From a virus, in IMG/VR virus record IMGVR_UViG_3300037487_001246, positions 1 through 30,856 of that record: a stretch of 30,856 nucleotides of DNA; one strand, 5' to 3'. How positions within the stretch are numbered: the first letter of the stretch is position 1; every line of letters starts with the position of its first letter. A model generated the notes under the pieces. The model did no database searches and was not told the origin of the DNA. It worked only from the letters and a program-made list of their open reading frames with translations. This document shows positions 12,043-20,236 of the stretch, in pieces. The position numbers were made by a program, and so were the translations under genes.

Positions 12043-13096
12043 ATGCGCCCTCCTCTCTCACGCCGACGATGATCAGTTTCGCACCGCGACGCTCGCAGAC
12101 GCAATTGGAAATCAAGCCGAACGCCTGATTCGCCTCGATGCCTGCGGCAATAGTCTCATCGATGATCGCGAGCGGAGCGTAACCATCCTGATCGACTCGC
12201 CAGACGCGCCGACCTTGCGCGTTTGTGACGACGGAAATCTTCGCAGTGCCGTCGATGGCGATCATTTGCATATCCCATTCACGCGCGACGACAGCCACAG
12301 GCGCTGGCGTTGTTGCGGGAGCCGCGTTCGACTCATCGCGCGAAAGCATCTGCTCGGCGTAGACCGTTAGCGCGTTCGGCGCGTCAACTCGTTGCGCCGG
12401 TTGCTCGTCTCGCATTGTCGCGCCATCGACCGGCGCGGAGAGCGCCGGTACAGATTCGACCGGCTTTGTGCGCTTGCGCGTTGCCGGTGCTTCAACTGAC
12501 TTGACCGGCGCAGTCAACGCCGGTGAGATTGCGGCCGACTCGGACGCGGTTTGCGCCATCTCCTCGCCTGTATAGAGACCGCTCAACTCCGCAGGAAACG
12601 CCTTGCGCAGTGCCAACGCCTCCGCGCATTTCGCGAGCATGAGACTTGGCATTTTTGCCCAGAGTCCCGACGGCGAGCCGTCCTTCCGCGTCTGCTGATA
12701 CTCGCGCATGAGCGCGAGTCCGAAGCAGGCTTCGCGGAAGTTGCGCCGATGCACGCCGACGCGCGCGGCAACTGGCGGCGCAACCGCGAGCCAGACATCA
12801 AGCCAGACTCCATCCGCTCCACACCATTGCGGCGAGGTCTGTCCCTCATAGTCGCCGCTGCGCTGCGCGATCAGTCGGAACCCGTCAATCGAAACCTGCG
12901 TCTGCATGACTTCACGCGACTCGCGCGAGTCCCAGCGCTTCACGGCAAAGATTTGCCGCGCAAACGGATCGAGTCCTGTTCTGTCGCAGACCGCAGCGAA
13001 TAGCGCGAGTTCGTCGCGCGTCGCTCCCTTGCAAAGCGTCTGCGCGATCAGGTCGATTTTCTCCTGCGTCAATTTGATGATGGCGAGTTCACTCAT
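12035..13096 (-). CDS. bet: Phage recombination protein Bet/RecT-type single-strand annealing protein
   Basis: A 353-aa protein. Residues 1-180 match the Bet/RecT family: [14 protein letters not shown] at 42-55, [17 protein letters not shown] at 69-85, [21 protein letters not shown] at 148-168 and [10 protein letters not shown] at 171-180. These proteins coat and anneal complementary single strands during phage recombination and replication. A Pro/Ala-rich linker (about 185-285) leads to a small C-terminal domain, perhaps for binding a host SSB or partner; no phage exonuclease was found. The start at 13096 (MSELAIIKL) overlaps the stop of the 34-aa membrane peptide. Confidence 0.92.
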   Translation of the reverse strand: MSELAIIKLTQEKIDLIAQTLCKGATRDELALFAAVCDRTGLDPFARQIFAVKRWDSRESREVMQTQVSIDGFRLIAQRSGDYEGQTSPQWCGADGVWLDVWLAVAPPVAARVGVHRRNFREACFGLALMREYQQTRKDGSPSGLWAKMPSLMLAKCAEALALRKAFPAELSGLYTGEEMAQTASESAAISPALTAPVKSVEAPATRKRTKPVESVPALSAPVDGATMRDEQPAQRVDAPNALTVYAEQMLSRDESNAAPATTPAPVAVVAREWDMQMIAIDGTAKISVVTNAQGRRVWRVDQDGYAPLAIIDETIAAGIEANQAFGLISNCVCERRGAKLIIVGVREEGAYA

Positions 13097-13193
13097 TAGA
13101 GTCGCCTCCGATCGCGCGAACGAGCGCAACGATGGCGAACGGGGAGGCAACTACGGCGAGTTGCACCAACTGAGATACGATATCCAATGTCAT
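13089..13193 (-). CDS. 34-aa membrane peptide upstream of bet
   Basis: A very short frame, [10 protein letters not shown] then a hydrophobic helix ([18 protein letters not shown], about 11-28) and a polar tail GGDSNE. GGAGACACA directly precedes the ATG at 13193, within the shared hairpin leader, and the stop overlaps the bet start. This gives good evidence of translation. It may be a small membrane effector or only a device that couples translation into bet. Confidence 0.55.
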   Translation of the reverse strand: MTLDIVSQLVQLAVVASPFAIVALVRAIGGDSNE

Positions 13194-13228
13194 TGTGTCT
13201 CCAATTTCTGCGCAGCATCATGCCGCGC
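13194..13228 (-). promoter_or_regulatory. Hairpin leader element, copy A
   Basis: RNA-sense 19-base hairpin GCGCGGCATGATGCTGCGC (13210-13228; eight pairs including one G-U), then AGAAATTGGAGACACA and the ATG at 13193. It has the same length as copy B, and position 5/15 changes from A-U (copy B) to G-U here, preserving the stem. Confidence 0.7.
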
Positions 13229-13254
13229 GGTGACACTCTATCGGATCGATCGCG

Positions 13255-13563
13255 ATGGATGCAATAGCAAAAACCGAGAAAGTTCCAAAAGCCCAAAATC
13301 GACGCGTGCGAAAGCATCTCCACGCGTGCATCCTCGCGCTGCGGCTGCGCAATCTCGGCGCAGGATTCGAGCCGCGCCTAGCGTCGCGCACAATCTCTCT
13401 CATCTATCCCACATGGGAACTGCTCGACGCGCTCACGCTGGCGCTCGATCTCTGCGAGGAAGAAAGCCTGCGCGTGTTAGTTTCGCAGGCGCGCACCGTA
13501 ACGCTCAAGAACTTAGTTACGCAATCAGAGAATCTAAGATCGTCTCTGAGCCAACATAGTTAG
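13255..13563 (+). CDS. Plus-strand hypothetical protein
   Basis: A 102-aa frame, the only likely plus-strand gene. It reads as a folded, helical protein (VRKHLHACILALRLRNLG; YPTWELLDALTLALDLCEEE) with normal composition, and no convincing minus-strand frame covers 13255-13516. It is divergent from the bet unit (61-base gap) and overlaps the 3' end of the last tail gene by 47 bases. There is no Shine-Dalgarno, and its family is unknown. A divergent small gene beside early genes is where a regulator would be expected, but no HTH is obvious. Confidence 0.45.
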   Translation: MDAIAKTEKVPKAQNRRVRKHLHACILALRLRNLGAGFEPRLASRTISLIYPTWELLDALTLALDLCEEESLRVLVSQARTVTLKNLVTQSENLRSSLSQHS

Positions 13564-14902
13564 CAGGCAAACTAAGTCCCTTATGATACATACCAAAGAG
13601 CCTATCGAACGCGGCGGCAATTCTGCCCATAGATCCGCTTCCATCGTTCGTGAAGTTATATCGCGCGTTGTCGTCGGCGTACCAGTCGCTACTACCCGCG
13701 ACAATCGCAAGCGACGCGCCGCCCGAAGCCATCGGCATCATCTCCGCTATGACGATTTCGTCGATGTAGAAAGCCGCAACCGCAACCGCGACCGTAGTCT
13801 CGATCACGATATAAGTGTCCTGCGGGATGACGCGCGGAGACCTAATCATCGCAGAGTAGAGTTGATATGAAGTCGTCGCCGATGCAATACTAAGTTCGTT
13901 CTTGAAGAGCGCGCTATCGAGGATTGTACCTGCTGAATCTTGGATCGAGACGACGACGGTTCCCGTCGCGCCTGCGTCCTTCATGCCTGCGAAGGAGATT
14001 ACATACGGACGATCAGGCGTGAGCCGACCAAGCGTTCCCGTTGATACTCCCATCTGCTGGCGAATGCGAAACACGGAACCCGTGACATTTAGTTTCAGCG
14101 CCTTAGTTCCGCGAAAGATGTTAGTTGTCTCGGTTGTGAACTCAGTACCAGCCGCGCCGCTCACGACCGTGAAGAGATCAGGCAAGTGCGAGGTCTGGTC
14201 TTCGAGATCGGTGTTCGAGCAAATGTTCTGCGCGCGGTTGCCATTGTCAACCGATGCAGATATTGAACTCATGCGCATGAGCGTTCCGCTACCCGCTGGG
14301 AATCGGTAGTCGAGTTCCGAGTACGAAGGCTGTCCGCGAATCTCGAACACTTCCGCGCCGCGCGCGACGCTGAAGTTCTGCGCGTCTTGCACGCAGCGCG
14401 CTTCGACCATCTCGGTTCGGATGTTGGGAAAGTCGTTTGTCGATCCAAGCAGAATGTTCGGCGCGTCGAACTGGTACAGAAACTTGCCGTTGCCGTTGTT
14501 TGAGCCGCCGACAGAGAGAGCCGACTTCGTGATCGTCGTCCCGTCGATGGTCTCGGTGTCCGCGTCCATCTCGCGAATCAACCAGACGAGCGCGTCAGTG
14601 ATTTCCTTGCGCGCCATTGCGTTTGTCGTTGAAGTTTGCGCGACTGCAAAGCACATTTCCAAAAGTGTTTTTTCCGCAGTTGCCCGAATGTCATATAGCA
14701 CGCTTCCAGATTCAGAGATACGACCTTCGATGTTTGACGCAAGACTATCCATCATCCAAGCATCAGCCGACGAGTACTCGCCTTGCACATTCGCAAGCAG
14801 CGTCTTCAAGTTTGCTTGATGAGTGCGCACTGCGTCCATCATAAAGATGAGCGCACCGAGTCGCGTAAAGAGTCCGTTCGCGCCGTCGTAGGTAAGTGCC
14901 AT
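13517..14902 (-). CDS. Putative tail fibre/adhesin with beta-sandwich domain
   Basis: A 461-aa protein, last of the tail cluster. Residues 1-125 are helical (starting MALTYDGANGLFTRLGALIF), probably a trimerisation or attachment part. Residues about 240-390 have the strand pattern of a carbohydrate-binding jelly roll (GTKALKLNV, RPYVISFAGMK, TVVVSIQDSAG, a run ending YIDEIVIAEM). A C-terminal segment follows. This layout fits a receptor-binding or fibre protein. The ATG at 14902 follows the zinc-motif gene by two bases. Confidence 0.6.
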   Translation of the reverse strand: MALTYDGANGLFTRLGALIFMMDAVRTHQANLKTLLANVQGEYSSADAWMMDSLASNIEGRISESGSVLYDIRATAEKTLLEMCFAVAQTSTTNAMARKEITDALVWLIREMDADTETIDGTTITKSALSVGGSNNGNGKFLYQFDAPNILLGSTNDFPNIRTEMVEARCVQDAQNFSVARGAEVFEIRGQPSYSELDYRFPAGSGTLMRMSSISASVDNGNRAQNICSNTDLEDQTSHLPDLFTVVSGAAGTEFTTETTNIFRGTKALKLNVTGSVFRIRQQMGVSTGTLGRLTPDRPYVISFAGMKDAGATGTVVVSIQDSAGTILDSALFKNELSIASATTSYQLYSAMIRSPRVIPQDTYIVIETTVAVAVAAFYIDEIVIAEMMPMASGGASLAIVAGSSDWYADDNARYNFTNDGSGSMGRIAAAFDRLFGMYHKGLSLPANYVGSETILDSLIA

Positions 14903-14904
14903 AG

Positions 14905-15165
14905 TTAAGCCTTTCGGTTTGTATCGGTAAACGGCACGGCTGCGTTGAGCGCGGCGCGACGCTGGGCGCAATTGCAACCGACCTTCCGCGCGACGGCATT
15001 AATACCCGTCGCAACTGCGATCGAATGCACTACATCGCCGAGACCGCGCGACGAGCCGCGATACTCCGCGCACGATGCGCATCGCGCTTCGTCTGTTGCG
15101 CCTGCAATGCGAGGATGACCACAAAGCGTCGGATGAACAAGCATGAAGCGACAATTCTTGGTCAC
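14905..15165 (-). CDS. Small Cys-rich phage protein (GLGD...CNC motif)
   Basis: An 86-aa protein with a probable metal site: Cys5, C15GH, C29ASC32 and a C63NC65. The C-terminal part GLGDVVHSIAVATGINAVAR...CNCAQRRAALN follows a short motif I recall from many unrelated phage and plasmid proteins (GLGDT...TGI...CGC..R...LN), whose function is unknown. The gene overlaps the 286-aa Cys-rich gene by four bases. Confidence 0.65.
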   Translation of the reverse strand: MTKNCRFMLVHPTLCGHPRIAGATDEARCASCAEYRGSSRGLGDVVHSIAVATGINAVARKVGCNCAQRRAALNAAVPFTDTNRKA

Positions 15166-16022
15166 GGGAACGACATTCCGACGATGTCAATGGTTTTTTC
15201 TAGCGTGTATGTGATCGTTGCTGGACACATAATTGGAGGATCGTTCTCATTTGGATTTCCAGGATAGTTCACCGTGCAAGATTCGTAGATGCCCGTGGGA
15301 TTGTCTGGGTTAAAAGGAAGCGTGTTTGCGCAATACGAATAAGCCATTTCTTCGTATGGATTTTGGTAAGTCTGAAACACATCTAATCCAGTGAAGTCGA
15401 AGTACGGGCAAGATGCGCTTATGTTTGAATCTTGATAGTTAAACGCAGTAGCAGCGCTACCAGAAGCAATCTGGAATGGCTCAGTTCCACTTGGTTCGGT
15501 ACAACCATATACACCAAACCATTCGGTTTCCTTTGTTCCATATATAAAAGCATCAGGAAACACGATAGTTGTCACCGATTTAAACGGTGATCCAAACGGA
15601 ACAGGTGACGCGCCGCAAATCAACTCCATCGGAACCGTTCCCGATGCGTTGTAGGTAATCCTTCGCTGAACGCGAGTTTCACAACAGTCGGCAATTGGAC
15701 AACCCCAAAAACCGCAAGGGACAGGAAAGGCGAAATCGTGGCTACCTGAGCGCTCCGTGTCTTCTCCCATTTGTCGCCATGTCATTAAAACATTACCAGT
15801 TAGTTTAGTATCGCCAATCGCTCTACTAAGAACGCCTTGCACCGTGCATACTGTAGTTCCTCGAACAAACGATTGCCCCCCGCCCGTTGAATTGTGCCAA
15901 GTAATTATATCTGATTCGACAAATGATAGATCCACTGACACCTGAAGCGGCGCGCATTCAGCCCATATATCGCATCCTATAGCGCTCCCACAACAGCACG
16001 GAATCAAAACTTCAAGGGTCAT
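15162..16022 (-). CDS. Cysteine-rich tail-tip or adhesin-like protein
   Basis: A 286-aa beta-rich protein with 16 cysteines, including CCC at 9-11 and a CC pair, and many aromatic and Asn/Thr residues. It has almost no charged helices. The content suggests disulfide or metal stabilisation of an exposed protein. Its codons are visibly more AT-rich than those of neighbouring structural genes, as for the next two upstream, suggesting a swapped host-interaction module. No family was recognised; the role is inferred from its place after the tail genes. Confidence 0.6.
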   Translation of the reverse strand: MTLEVLIPCCCGSAIGCDIWAECAPLQVSVDLSFVESDIITWHNSTGGGQSFVRGTTVCTVQGVLSRAIGDTKLTGNVLMTWRQMGEDTERSGSHDFAFPVPCGFWGCPIADCCETRVQRRITYNASGTVPMELICGASPVPFGSPFKSVTTIVFPDAFIYGTKETEWFGVYGCTEPSGTEPFQIASGSAATAFNYQDSNISASCPYFDFTGLDVFQTYQNPYEEMAYSYCANTLPFNPDNPTGIYESCTVNYPGNPNENDPPIMCPATITYTLEKTIDIVGMSFP

Positions 16023-16384
16023 ACTTCGCTTCCATAAACCGTCGTGTTTACTACGCCAGCCGTAGACGCGTAGGAAACAAGTTTGTCGCTGCTTGACATA
16101 TACACCATAAAGTCAAGCGATGTGGTTGTGTTGGCTTGCAGCGTGATGTCGTATGCAAGCGCGTTTGAAGTTGCTGCGCTTTCTGAAGGAAGCAAGTGAA
16201 ACAGTCGATAGGACACGCGCCCCGTTGAAGTGTTTGCAAGAACAATCGAAAAGACCGTTGCTCCGCGACCAACTGGGCATTCATAGACAATCGTATTTGA
16301 TGCCTGAGCAAGACGCGAGCCAAGTTTTCTGCTCGTTCGACTTGTCCTTGAAATCTGATTTATTTTGTCTGGCGTAGTGGTCAT
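16019..16384 (-). CDS. Small beta-rich structural-like protein
   Basis: A 121-aa protein starting at the ATG 16384, one base into the preceding TGA. A basic, Ser/Thr-rich N terminus (about 1-25) precedes a beta sandwich-like part (TIVYECPVGRGATVFSIVLA; YDITLQANTTTSLDF). The pattern resembles small phage particle or fibre-cap proteins, but no family was recognised. Confidence 0.6.
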   Translation of the reverse strand: MTTTPDKINQISRTSRTSRKLGSRLAQASNTIVYECPVGRGATVFSIVLANTSTGRVSYRLFHLLPSESAATSNALAYDITLQANTTTSLDFMVYMSSSDKLVSYASTAGVVNTTVYGSEV

Positions 16385-17088
16385 CAGCAAGTTACCCCAT
16401 AGCCATTAGGAATAGAAAAATAGTTTTTGTTGTTAATTCGTAAACAAGAAACAACGGTCTGCGGCTTTATAGGCTTTCTTACATAAACGCCGCCCGTAGG
16501 AACAACCGTACCTACACCGATACTTGCTGCATCAATAGGATTTTCGCAGCCGTTGTAGCCGTAGATTGTGTCGGTTCCTGTCCAAACTCCTGTCGCAGAG
16601 TTGTATTCAGCATCCTTAAGCATTTCATAAGTCCACGACCTATTTGCGTAAATCACTACTGAGTTTACAACAATTGCCATGAACGCTGAACTTGCTGCTC
16701 CCCCAACAACAAAGTAAAGCGATCCATCTGCGGCAATGTGGCTCAAAACTGTCGCAACAGTTCCAGAAGCCAGAGCCGCGCCAACAATTGGAGTCTTATA
16801 TAGCCCTGTCGTTCCTGCTTCTCCGTTGCTACTTTTAACGCCGCCAACGACAGGAACAAAAGTTCCAGAGTCAACCGTAGAAAGAGCAACTTCCTGAAAA
16901 GCGGTTTTTGCTGTAGTGCCTGCGCCCGTGCTTCCTAATGATTGAACAAGAAAGGAAGTTCCGATTCGATACGGGTTGCCTCTAGTTTGCTGCGTTGCTT
17001 CTGGTCGCTCGATGCGGTCAAACGCTTCGTTGAGATGCGACCACTCAAGCGATCCCATGCGACCAGAGTTGAACCGTGGAAGTGGCAT
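16384..17088 (-). CDS. Putative tail/fibre protein
   Basis: A 234-aa protein starting at 17088 (MPLPRFNSG). A short helical N terminus (SLEWSHLNEAFDRIERPE) is followed by Gly/Thr/Val-rich beta sequence and a YGYNGCENPI region. N-terminal segments of this kind occur in phage baseplate or fibre-associated proteins. Codon use is AT-rich as in 15162-16384. Role is inferred from position. Confidence 0.55.
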   Translation of the reverse strand: MPLPRFNSGRMGSLEWSHLNEAFDRIERPEATQQTRGNPYRIGTSFLVQSLGSTGAGTTAKTAFQEVALSTVDSGTFVPVVGGVKSSNGEAGTTGLYKTPIVGAALASGTVATVLSHIAADGSLYFVVGGAASSAFMAIVVNSVVIYANRSWTYEMLKDAEYNSATGVWTGTDTIYGYNGCENPIDAASIGVGTVVPTGGVYVRKPIKPQTVVSCLRINNKNYFSIPNGYGVTC

Positions 17089-17090
17089 CG

Positions 17091-17456
17091 TTAATCCGCG
17101 AGGATGAAGTACTGAAGGTTGACAGTAGACGAAACAGATCTTGCCGTCGGCGCGTTTGTTCCAAGCCGACAGACCGAACACTCGCCAGCCTTTAATCGAA
17201 GAAACGCGACAAACGCTCCAGCAGTACCCGTGCCGATGTCCACCGAGATCGTCGCGTCGGTGTTGCGGAAGTACGCGTATCCGCAGGTTCCAACATCGGA
17301 CACAACCAAGACTTCGCCAGTTGTGCCGATTGTTTGCACGCCGCCCGTAGCGGTCGTCCCGTTCATCGTCACACTCTGAGTACTTGGATTCTCAGAGTGC
17401 GCTAGGAAGCCTTTCGCGACAGACAACTTGAGAGATAGAGTGATTTCGTTTGCCAT
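17091..17456 (-). CDS. Small beta-rich structural-like protein
   Basis: A 121-aa protein with repeated strands and a single-domain beta-sandwich look (EITLSLKLSVAKG; GEVLVVSDVGTCGYAYFRN; FVAFLRLKAGECSVCRLG). It begins one base into the stop of the 268-aa gene (TGATG), so it is coupled to it. A particle-surface or fibre-cap role is plausible but not proven. Confidence 0.6.
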   Translation of the reverse strand: MANEITLSLKLSVAKGFLAHSENPSTQSVTMNGTTATGGVQTIGTTGEVLVVSDVGTCGYAYFRNTDATISVDIGTGTAGAFVAFLRLKAGECSVCRLGTNAPTARSVSSTVNLQYFILAD

Positions 17457-18262
17457 CAGAAGTTCTCGCTCAGTGTGTTGAAGTCGTAGAAAGAAGGGAA
17501 CGGCTGGATGTATTCCACTGTTGAGGCGCGATGTATTGCAGTGAATGGAGCGGTCTCTACCTTGCCGAGTTGATTTCTTAAAGCGCTTTGCAGCATATGG
17601 AACACTTCATCTTGTCGGAACTTGTGAGTGATGCTGAACTTTTCAAGACCAACGCGCGATGCACTTGCGCCCGTGTATAGCACTTCGCCTTTCACTGCGC
17701 CTTGAAACGGCGTGAGATTTCGCCGACCGCGAGCCGCGCGAATACCTTGACTTCGACCAGGAAACGACGCAGCCGAAACGGTTTCCTTTATTGTGATATC
17801 AGACATACGAACGAGAATCGAAAGCGGCTCGCCTGCTTTGTCGATCTTAATTCCTCCGATATCACCGCCACTTGGAATCCCTGCAACATGAGATCCCGCC
17901 GAAGTTCCCGTGCGCCAAAGGTCGCGGAACTCGATTGCGTAGTCAATCGTGATCTCGGTATAGCCTTCTTCCTGCGGAAGGTACTGGTTCGGCTCGCTGT
18001 TCTCGTAGTTCACCGTGAACTCCCAAGTGTTGCGCGAGCCTGCAAGATGCGCGATCGAATACGACACCGCGTAGACGACCTTCTCTTCAGGAAACTTGTC
18101 GCCGATTGCAGGAAGCGTCACGCCCATTTGGTCGCGAATGATTGACGGCGTTTCGATCGGAGTGACATCGTCCCACACCGTGAACATTCGCGATGCGGTC
18201 TTCTTGCCGCCGCTATCCGAGAAGCCGCGAGTCTCTTGTTTTTCGTAGAACTGAAATGCCAT
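17456..18262 (-). CDS. Putative distal tail/tail-tip protein
   Basis: A 268-aa mixed beta protein directly after the tape measure, the place of distal-tail or tip proteins in siphoviruses. It has strands such as KVVYAVSYSIAHLAG and NTWEFTVNYENSEPN, and a basic loop with GIRAARGRRN. No sequence family was recognised. It starts one base into the tape-measure stop. Confidence 0.5.
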   Translation of the reverse strand: MAFQFYEKQETRGFSDSGGKKTASRMFTVWDDVTPIETPSIIRDQMGVTLPAIGDKFPEEKVVYAVSYSIAHLAGSRNTWEFTVNYENSEPNQYLPQEEGYTEITIDYAIEFRDLWRTGTSAGSHVAGIPSGGDIGGIKIDKAGEPLSILVRMSDITIKETVSAASFPGRSQGIRAARGRRNLTPFQGAVKGEVLYTGASASRVGLEKFSITHKFRQDEVFHMLQSALRNQLGKVETAPFTAIHRASTVEYIQPFPSFYDFNTLSENF

Positions 18263-19344
18263 CAGGAGAATCCCATTCCGACGACGGCTTTACTCGTCGC
18301 CTCAGTTGCGTTCGCTATGCGCTGGTCAACGCTTTTCTTTTCGGAGTCTGGGTACGCGTCGAACCTAAACGAGCCAAGCGCGGTCGCGCCGTTGCCAATC
18401 GTGGCGGCGTTGAGCGCTTCTGCGGCGCTCGCAGCCGCAGCGTCTGCCGCAGCCGCGTCTTCCATGAAAGCCTTCTGCGCGTCAGCCTGCGCGTTTGCTT
18501 TGTCGTTCGCAAAGTTCAACTCTTCCTCTAGCAAGTCGCGCGCAGTCGCGACGCGCTTCTCTTCAGCGGCTTGCGCCTTCGCTTGCTTCTCGACTTCGTC
18601 GTCGATCTTCTTCGCTTGCAACGCGCTCTCTTTGTCGTTCTCGGCTTGATACTTATCGCGGACGAGGCGCTGCATCAGTTCCATTTCTTTGGCGAAGTTA
18701 CTTTCGATTTGAGCGCGCGCGGCTTCTGATGAAGTCTGCGCGAGTTCGAGATCGGTCTTTGTGCGAAGTTCCTTCTCTTTCTCTGCGTTCTCAAGCGTGA
18801 TCGCGAGGCGCTCGTCTCCGATATACCGAGCGGATTGGATTGCAAGTTGCGCATCGAGCGCCGCAGACTTCACGCCGCCAGTCGCGAGCGTCTCGCGCTC
18901 TTGTGTGTCTTCTGCAAGTTGCGCAAGCATCGCGGGCATTCGCGATTTCAGCGCCGTCATCTTCTCCTCAACCGCCTTTTCCATTTCGTCCGCGTCTGAA
19001 ATCGCGTCGCCGATTGCGTTTCCGATCGCGCCACCTAAGCGATACGCGGTTCCGATCACTGGTAGCGAGTTTGCGAGACCTTCAAGACCGCCGACAAAAC
19101 CCTTCTCGCCGCCGATGTTGATTGCTTCCGTAAGTGACTCCGCAATAGCAATTGGCGAAAGGATCTTCATACCCTTCGACGCGATTTGCGAAGTTGAGTC
19201 TTGCATCCAGTTGTTGAACTTGCCGCGAAATCCTTTTGCTGCGTTCTCGCCTTCGGATTTCGCGTTGTTGACAACTTCCGCGAGTTGCTTCCTGAAGCCT
19301 GCGATCTCTGCTTGGATTTGGACTTCAAGTGTTGCAGCGATCAT
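18262..19344 (-). CDS. Tape-measure-like protein (short)
   Basis: A 360-aa protein from the ATG at 19344. It has a helical N terminus, a hydrophobic Gly-rich middle (about 80-120, GLANSLPVIGTAYRLGGAIGN) typical of tape-measure membrane segments, then a long charged coiled coil with Ala-rich heptads. It follows the chaperone-like genes, as tape measures do. At about 0.15 nm per residue the tail would be near 50 nm, very short for a siphovirus. It could alternatively be a scaffold of another tail type. Confidence 0.7.
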   Translation of the reverse strand: MIAATLEVQIQAEIAGFRKQLAEVVNNAKSEGENAAKGFRGKFNNWMQDSTSQIASKGMKILSPIAIAESLTEAINIGGEKGFVGGLEGLANSLPVIGTAYRLGGAIGNAIGDAISDADEMEKAVEEKMTALKSRMPAMLAQLAEDTQERETLATGGVKSAALDAQLAIQSARYIGDERLAITLENAEKEKELRTKTDLELAQTSSEAARAQIESNFAKEMELMQRLVRDKYQAENDKESALQAKKIDDEVEKQAKAQAAEEKRVATARDLLEEELNFANDKANAQADAQKAFMEDAAAADAAAASAAEALNAATIGNGATALGSFRFDAYPDSEKKSVDQRIANATEATSKAVVGMGFS

Positions 19345-19550
19345 CGTGCTTGATCCTCGACATAGCGACGCATCCAACCGCTGTCGCGCTCGCTGTTCTC
19401 CTCATCGGCTGAACTCCCATTCACGGCGAGTCTCAAATGCGCTTCAAACTCCGCGACCGTCAAATCAAGCGGGTTCCCAAGACCCGACGCAACTCGCGCG
19501 ATCAAGTGCGCTTCGTTGATCCAGTTGCGGATCACTCGCGGCTTCATCAA
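19341..19550 (-). CDS. Tail assembly chaperone-like protein, second product
   Basis: A 69-aa protein between the G-like gene and the tape measure. It has a DLTVAEFEAHLR segment like the T-P-A-E-F motif of small tail chaperones. Its start overlaps the upstream stop and its stop overlaps the tape-measure start. In many siphoviruses this position is read by a frameshift from the preceding gene; no obvious slippery heptamer was found here, so independent initiation is assumed. Confidence 0.55.
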   Translation of the reverse strand: MMKPRVIRNWINEAHLIARVASGLGNPLDLTVAEFEAHLRLAVNGSSADEENSERDSGWMRRYVEDQAR

Positions 19551-19957
19551 ACCGCGAGTTTTCCCGCGTCATTCTCATCACTCTGCGCGGCGTTCTCGTC
19601 GAACTCCACGCCCATGCAGCGACAAGCCACACGCCCCAACTCAACGCTCGATACGCGCGATGCGAGCGTCTCGGCGGCTTCCATGCCTACCGACTTTGCG
19701 ACGATCTCTAGCGCCATTGACGGCTTGAAGATTGACATGAAGAACGAACCAAGACCTTCAGCGTCGGCGGTCGCTTCGGCAACGAACTTCGCGCGCTCAT
19801 TTCTGGTGAGGTCGAGACCGTCGCAGTCTCTCGCCGCCTTCGCGCGGCTTCGCTCGATGTGCAAGTTGTGAAGCGCAATGCGCTCGCGCACCGTGAGCGG
19901 TCGAAGTTCGACTTCAACGCCGCCGACGATCGATAGAAAAGAAGCAGAGAGATTCAT
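19547..19957 (-). CDS. Tail assembly chaperone-like protein (gpG position)
   Basis: A 136-aa protein with a beta-strand start (VEVELRPLTVRERIALHNL) and a helical rest, ending in an acidic DENDAGK tail. Size, place upstream of the tape measure and the LRPLTVRE-type segment fit tail assembly chaperones, which hold the tape measure before tube assembly. It overlaps both neighbours by four bases. Confidence 0.6.
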   Translation of the reverse strand: MNLSASFLSIVGGVEVELRPLTVRERIALHNLHIERSRAKAARDCDGLDLTRNERAKFVAEATADAEGLGSFFMSIFKPSMALEIVAKSVGMEAAETLASRVSSVELGRVACRCMGVEFDENAAQSDENDAGKLAV

Positions 19958-20232
19958 CCGAGGTTGAGCCTTCCGACAAGACTAAGGAACGGGTCGTCGT
20001 GCGCGAGCGTTTGCAACTTTGCCGACGACGAGACGCGACGAACCGAAGCGTCCGCGACATTGTCTGGATGGATCTTGTCCACATTCAGCGCGATGCGCAG
20101 CGCGTCCGTATCGCTCATGCTCGATGGACTCACGCGACGATTGAAGACGCGCCCGTCTCGCAGCGCAAGCGTAACGATCCAGTCGTCATCCGACGGCGCA
20201 AAGATTTGAGCAACGGAATTGATCGTACTCAA
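19954..20232 (-). CDS. Hypothetical structural-module protein
   Basis: A 92-aa protein between the tail-tube-like and chaperone-like genes. Its strand-rich start (DWIVTLALRDGRVFNRRVSP) is followed by a helix (DTDALRIALNVDKIHPD). It is encoded four bases after the tube-like gene and is coupled to the next. It could be a second chaperone component; no family was recognised. Confidence 0.55.
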   Translation of the reverse strand: MSTINSVAQIFAPSDDDWIVTLALRDGRVFNRRVSPSSMSDTDALRIALNVDKIHPDNVADASVRRVSSSAKLQTLAHDDPFLSLVGRLNLG

Positions 20233-20236
20233 TGGA

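Noticed and set aside
5596-13235. CCGATAGAGT shared upstream of the starts at 5589 and 13193 as a phage promoter
   Set aside because: Only two exact copies, no common -35 region at proper spacing, so a promoter cannot be supported.
13526-13548. CAGAGA/TCTCTG stem as the late terminator
   Set aside because: Stem of only six pairs with a long loop and no T tract on either strand.
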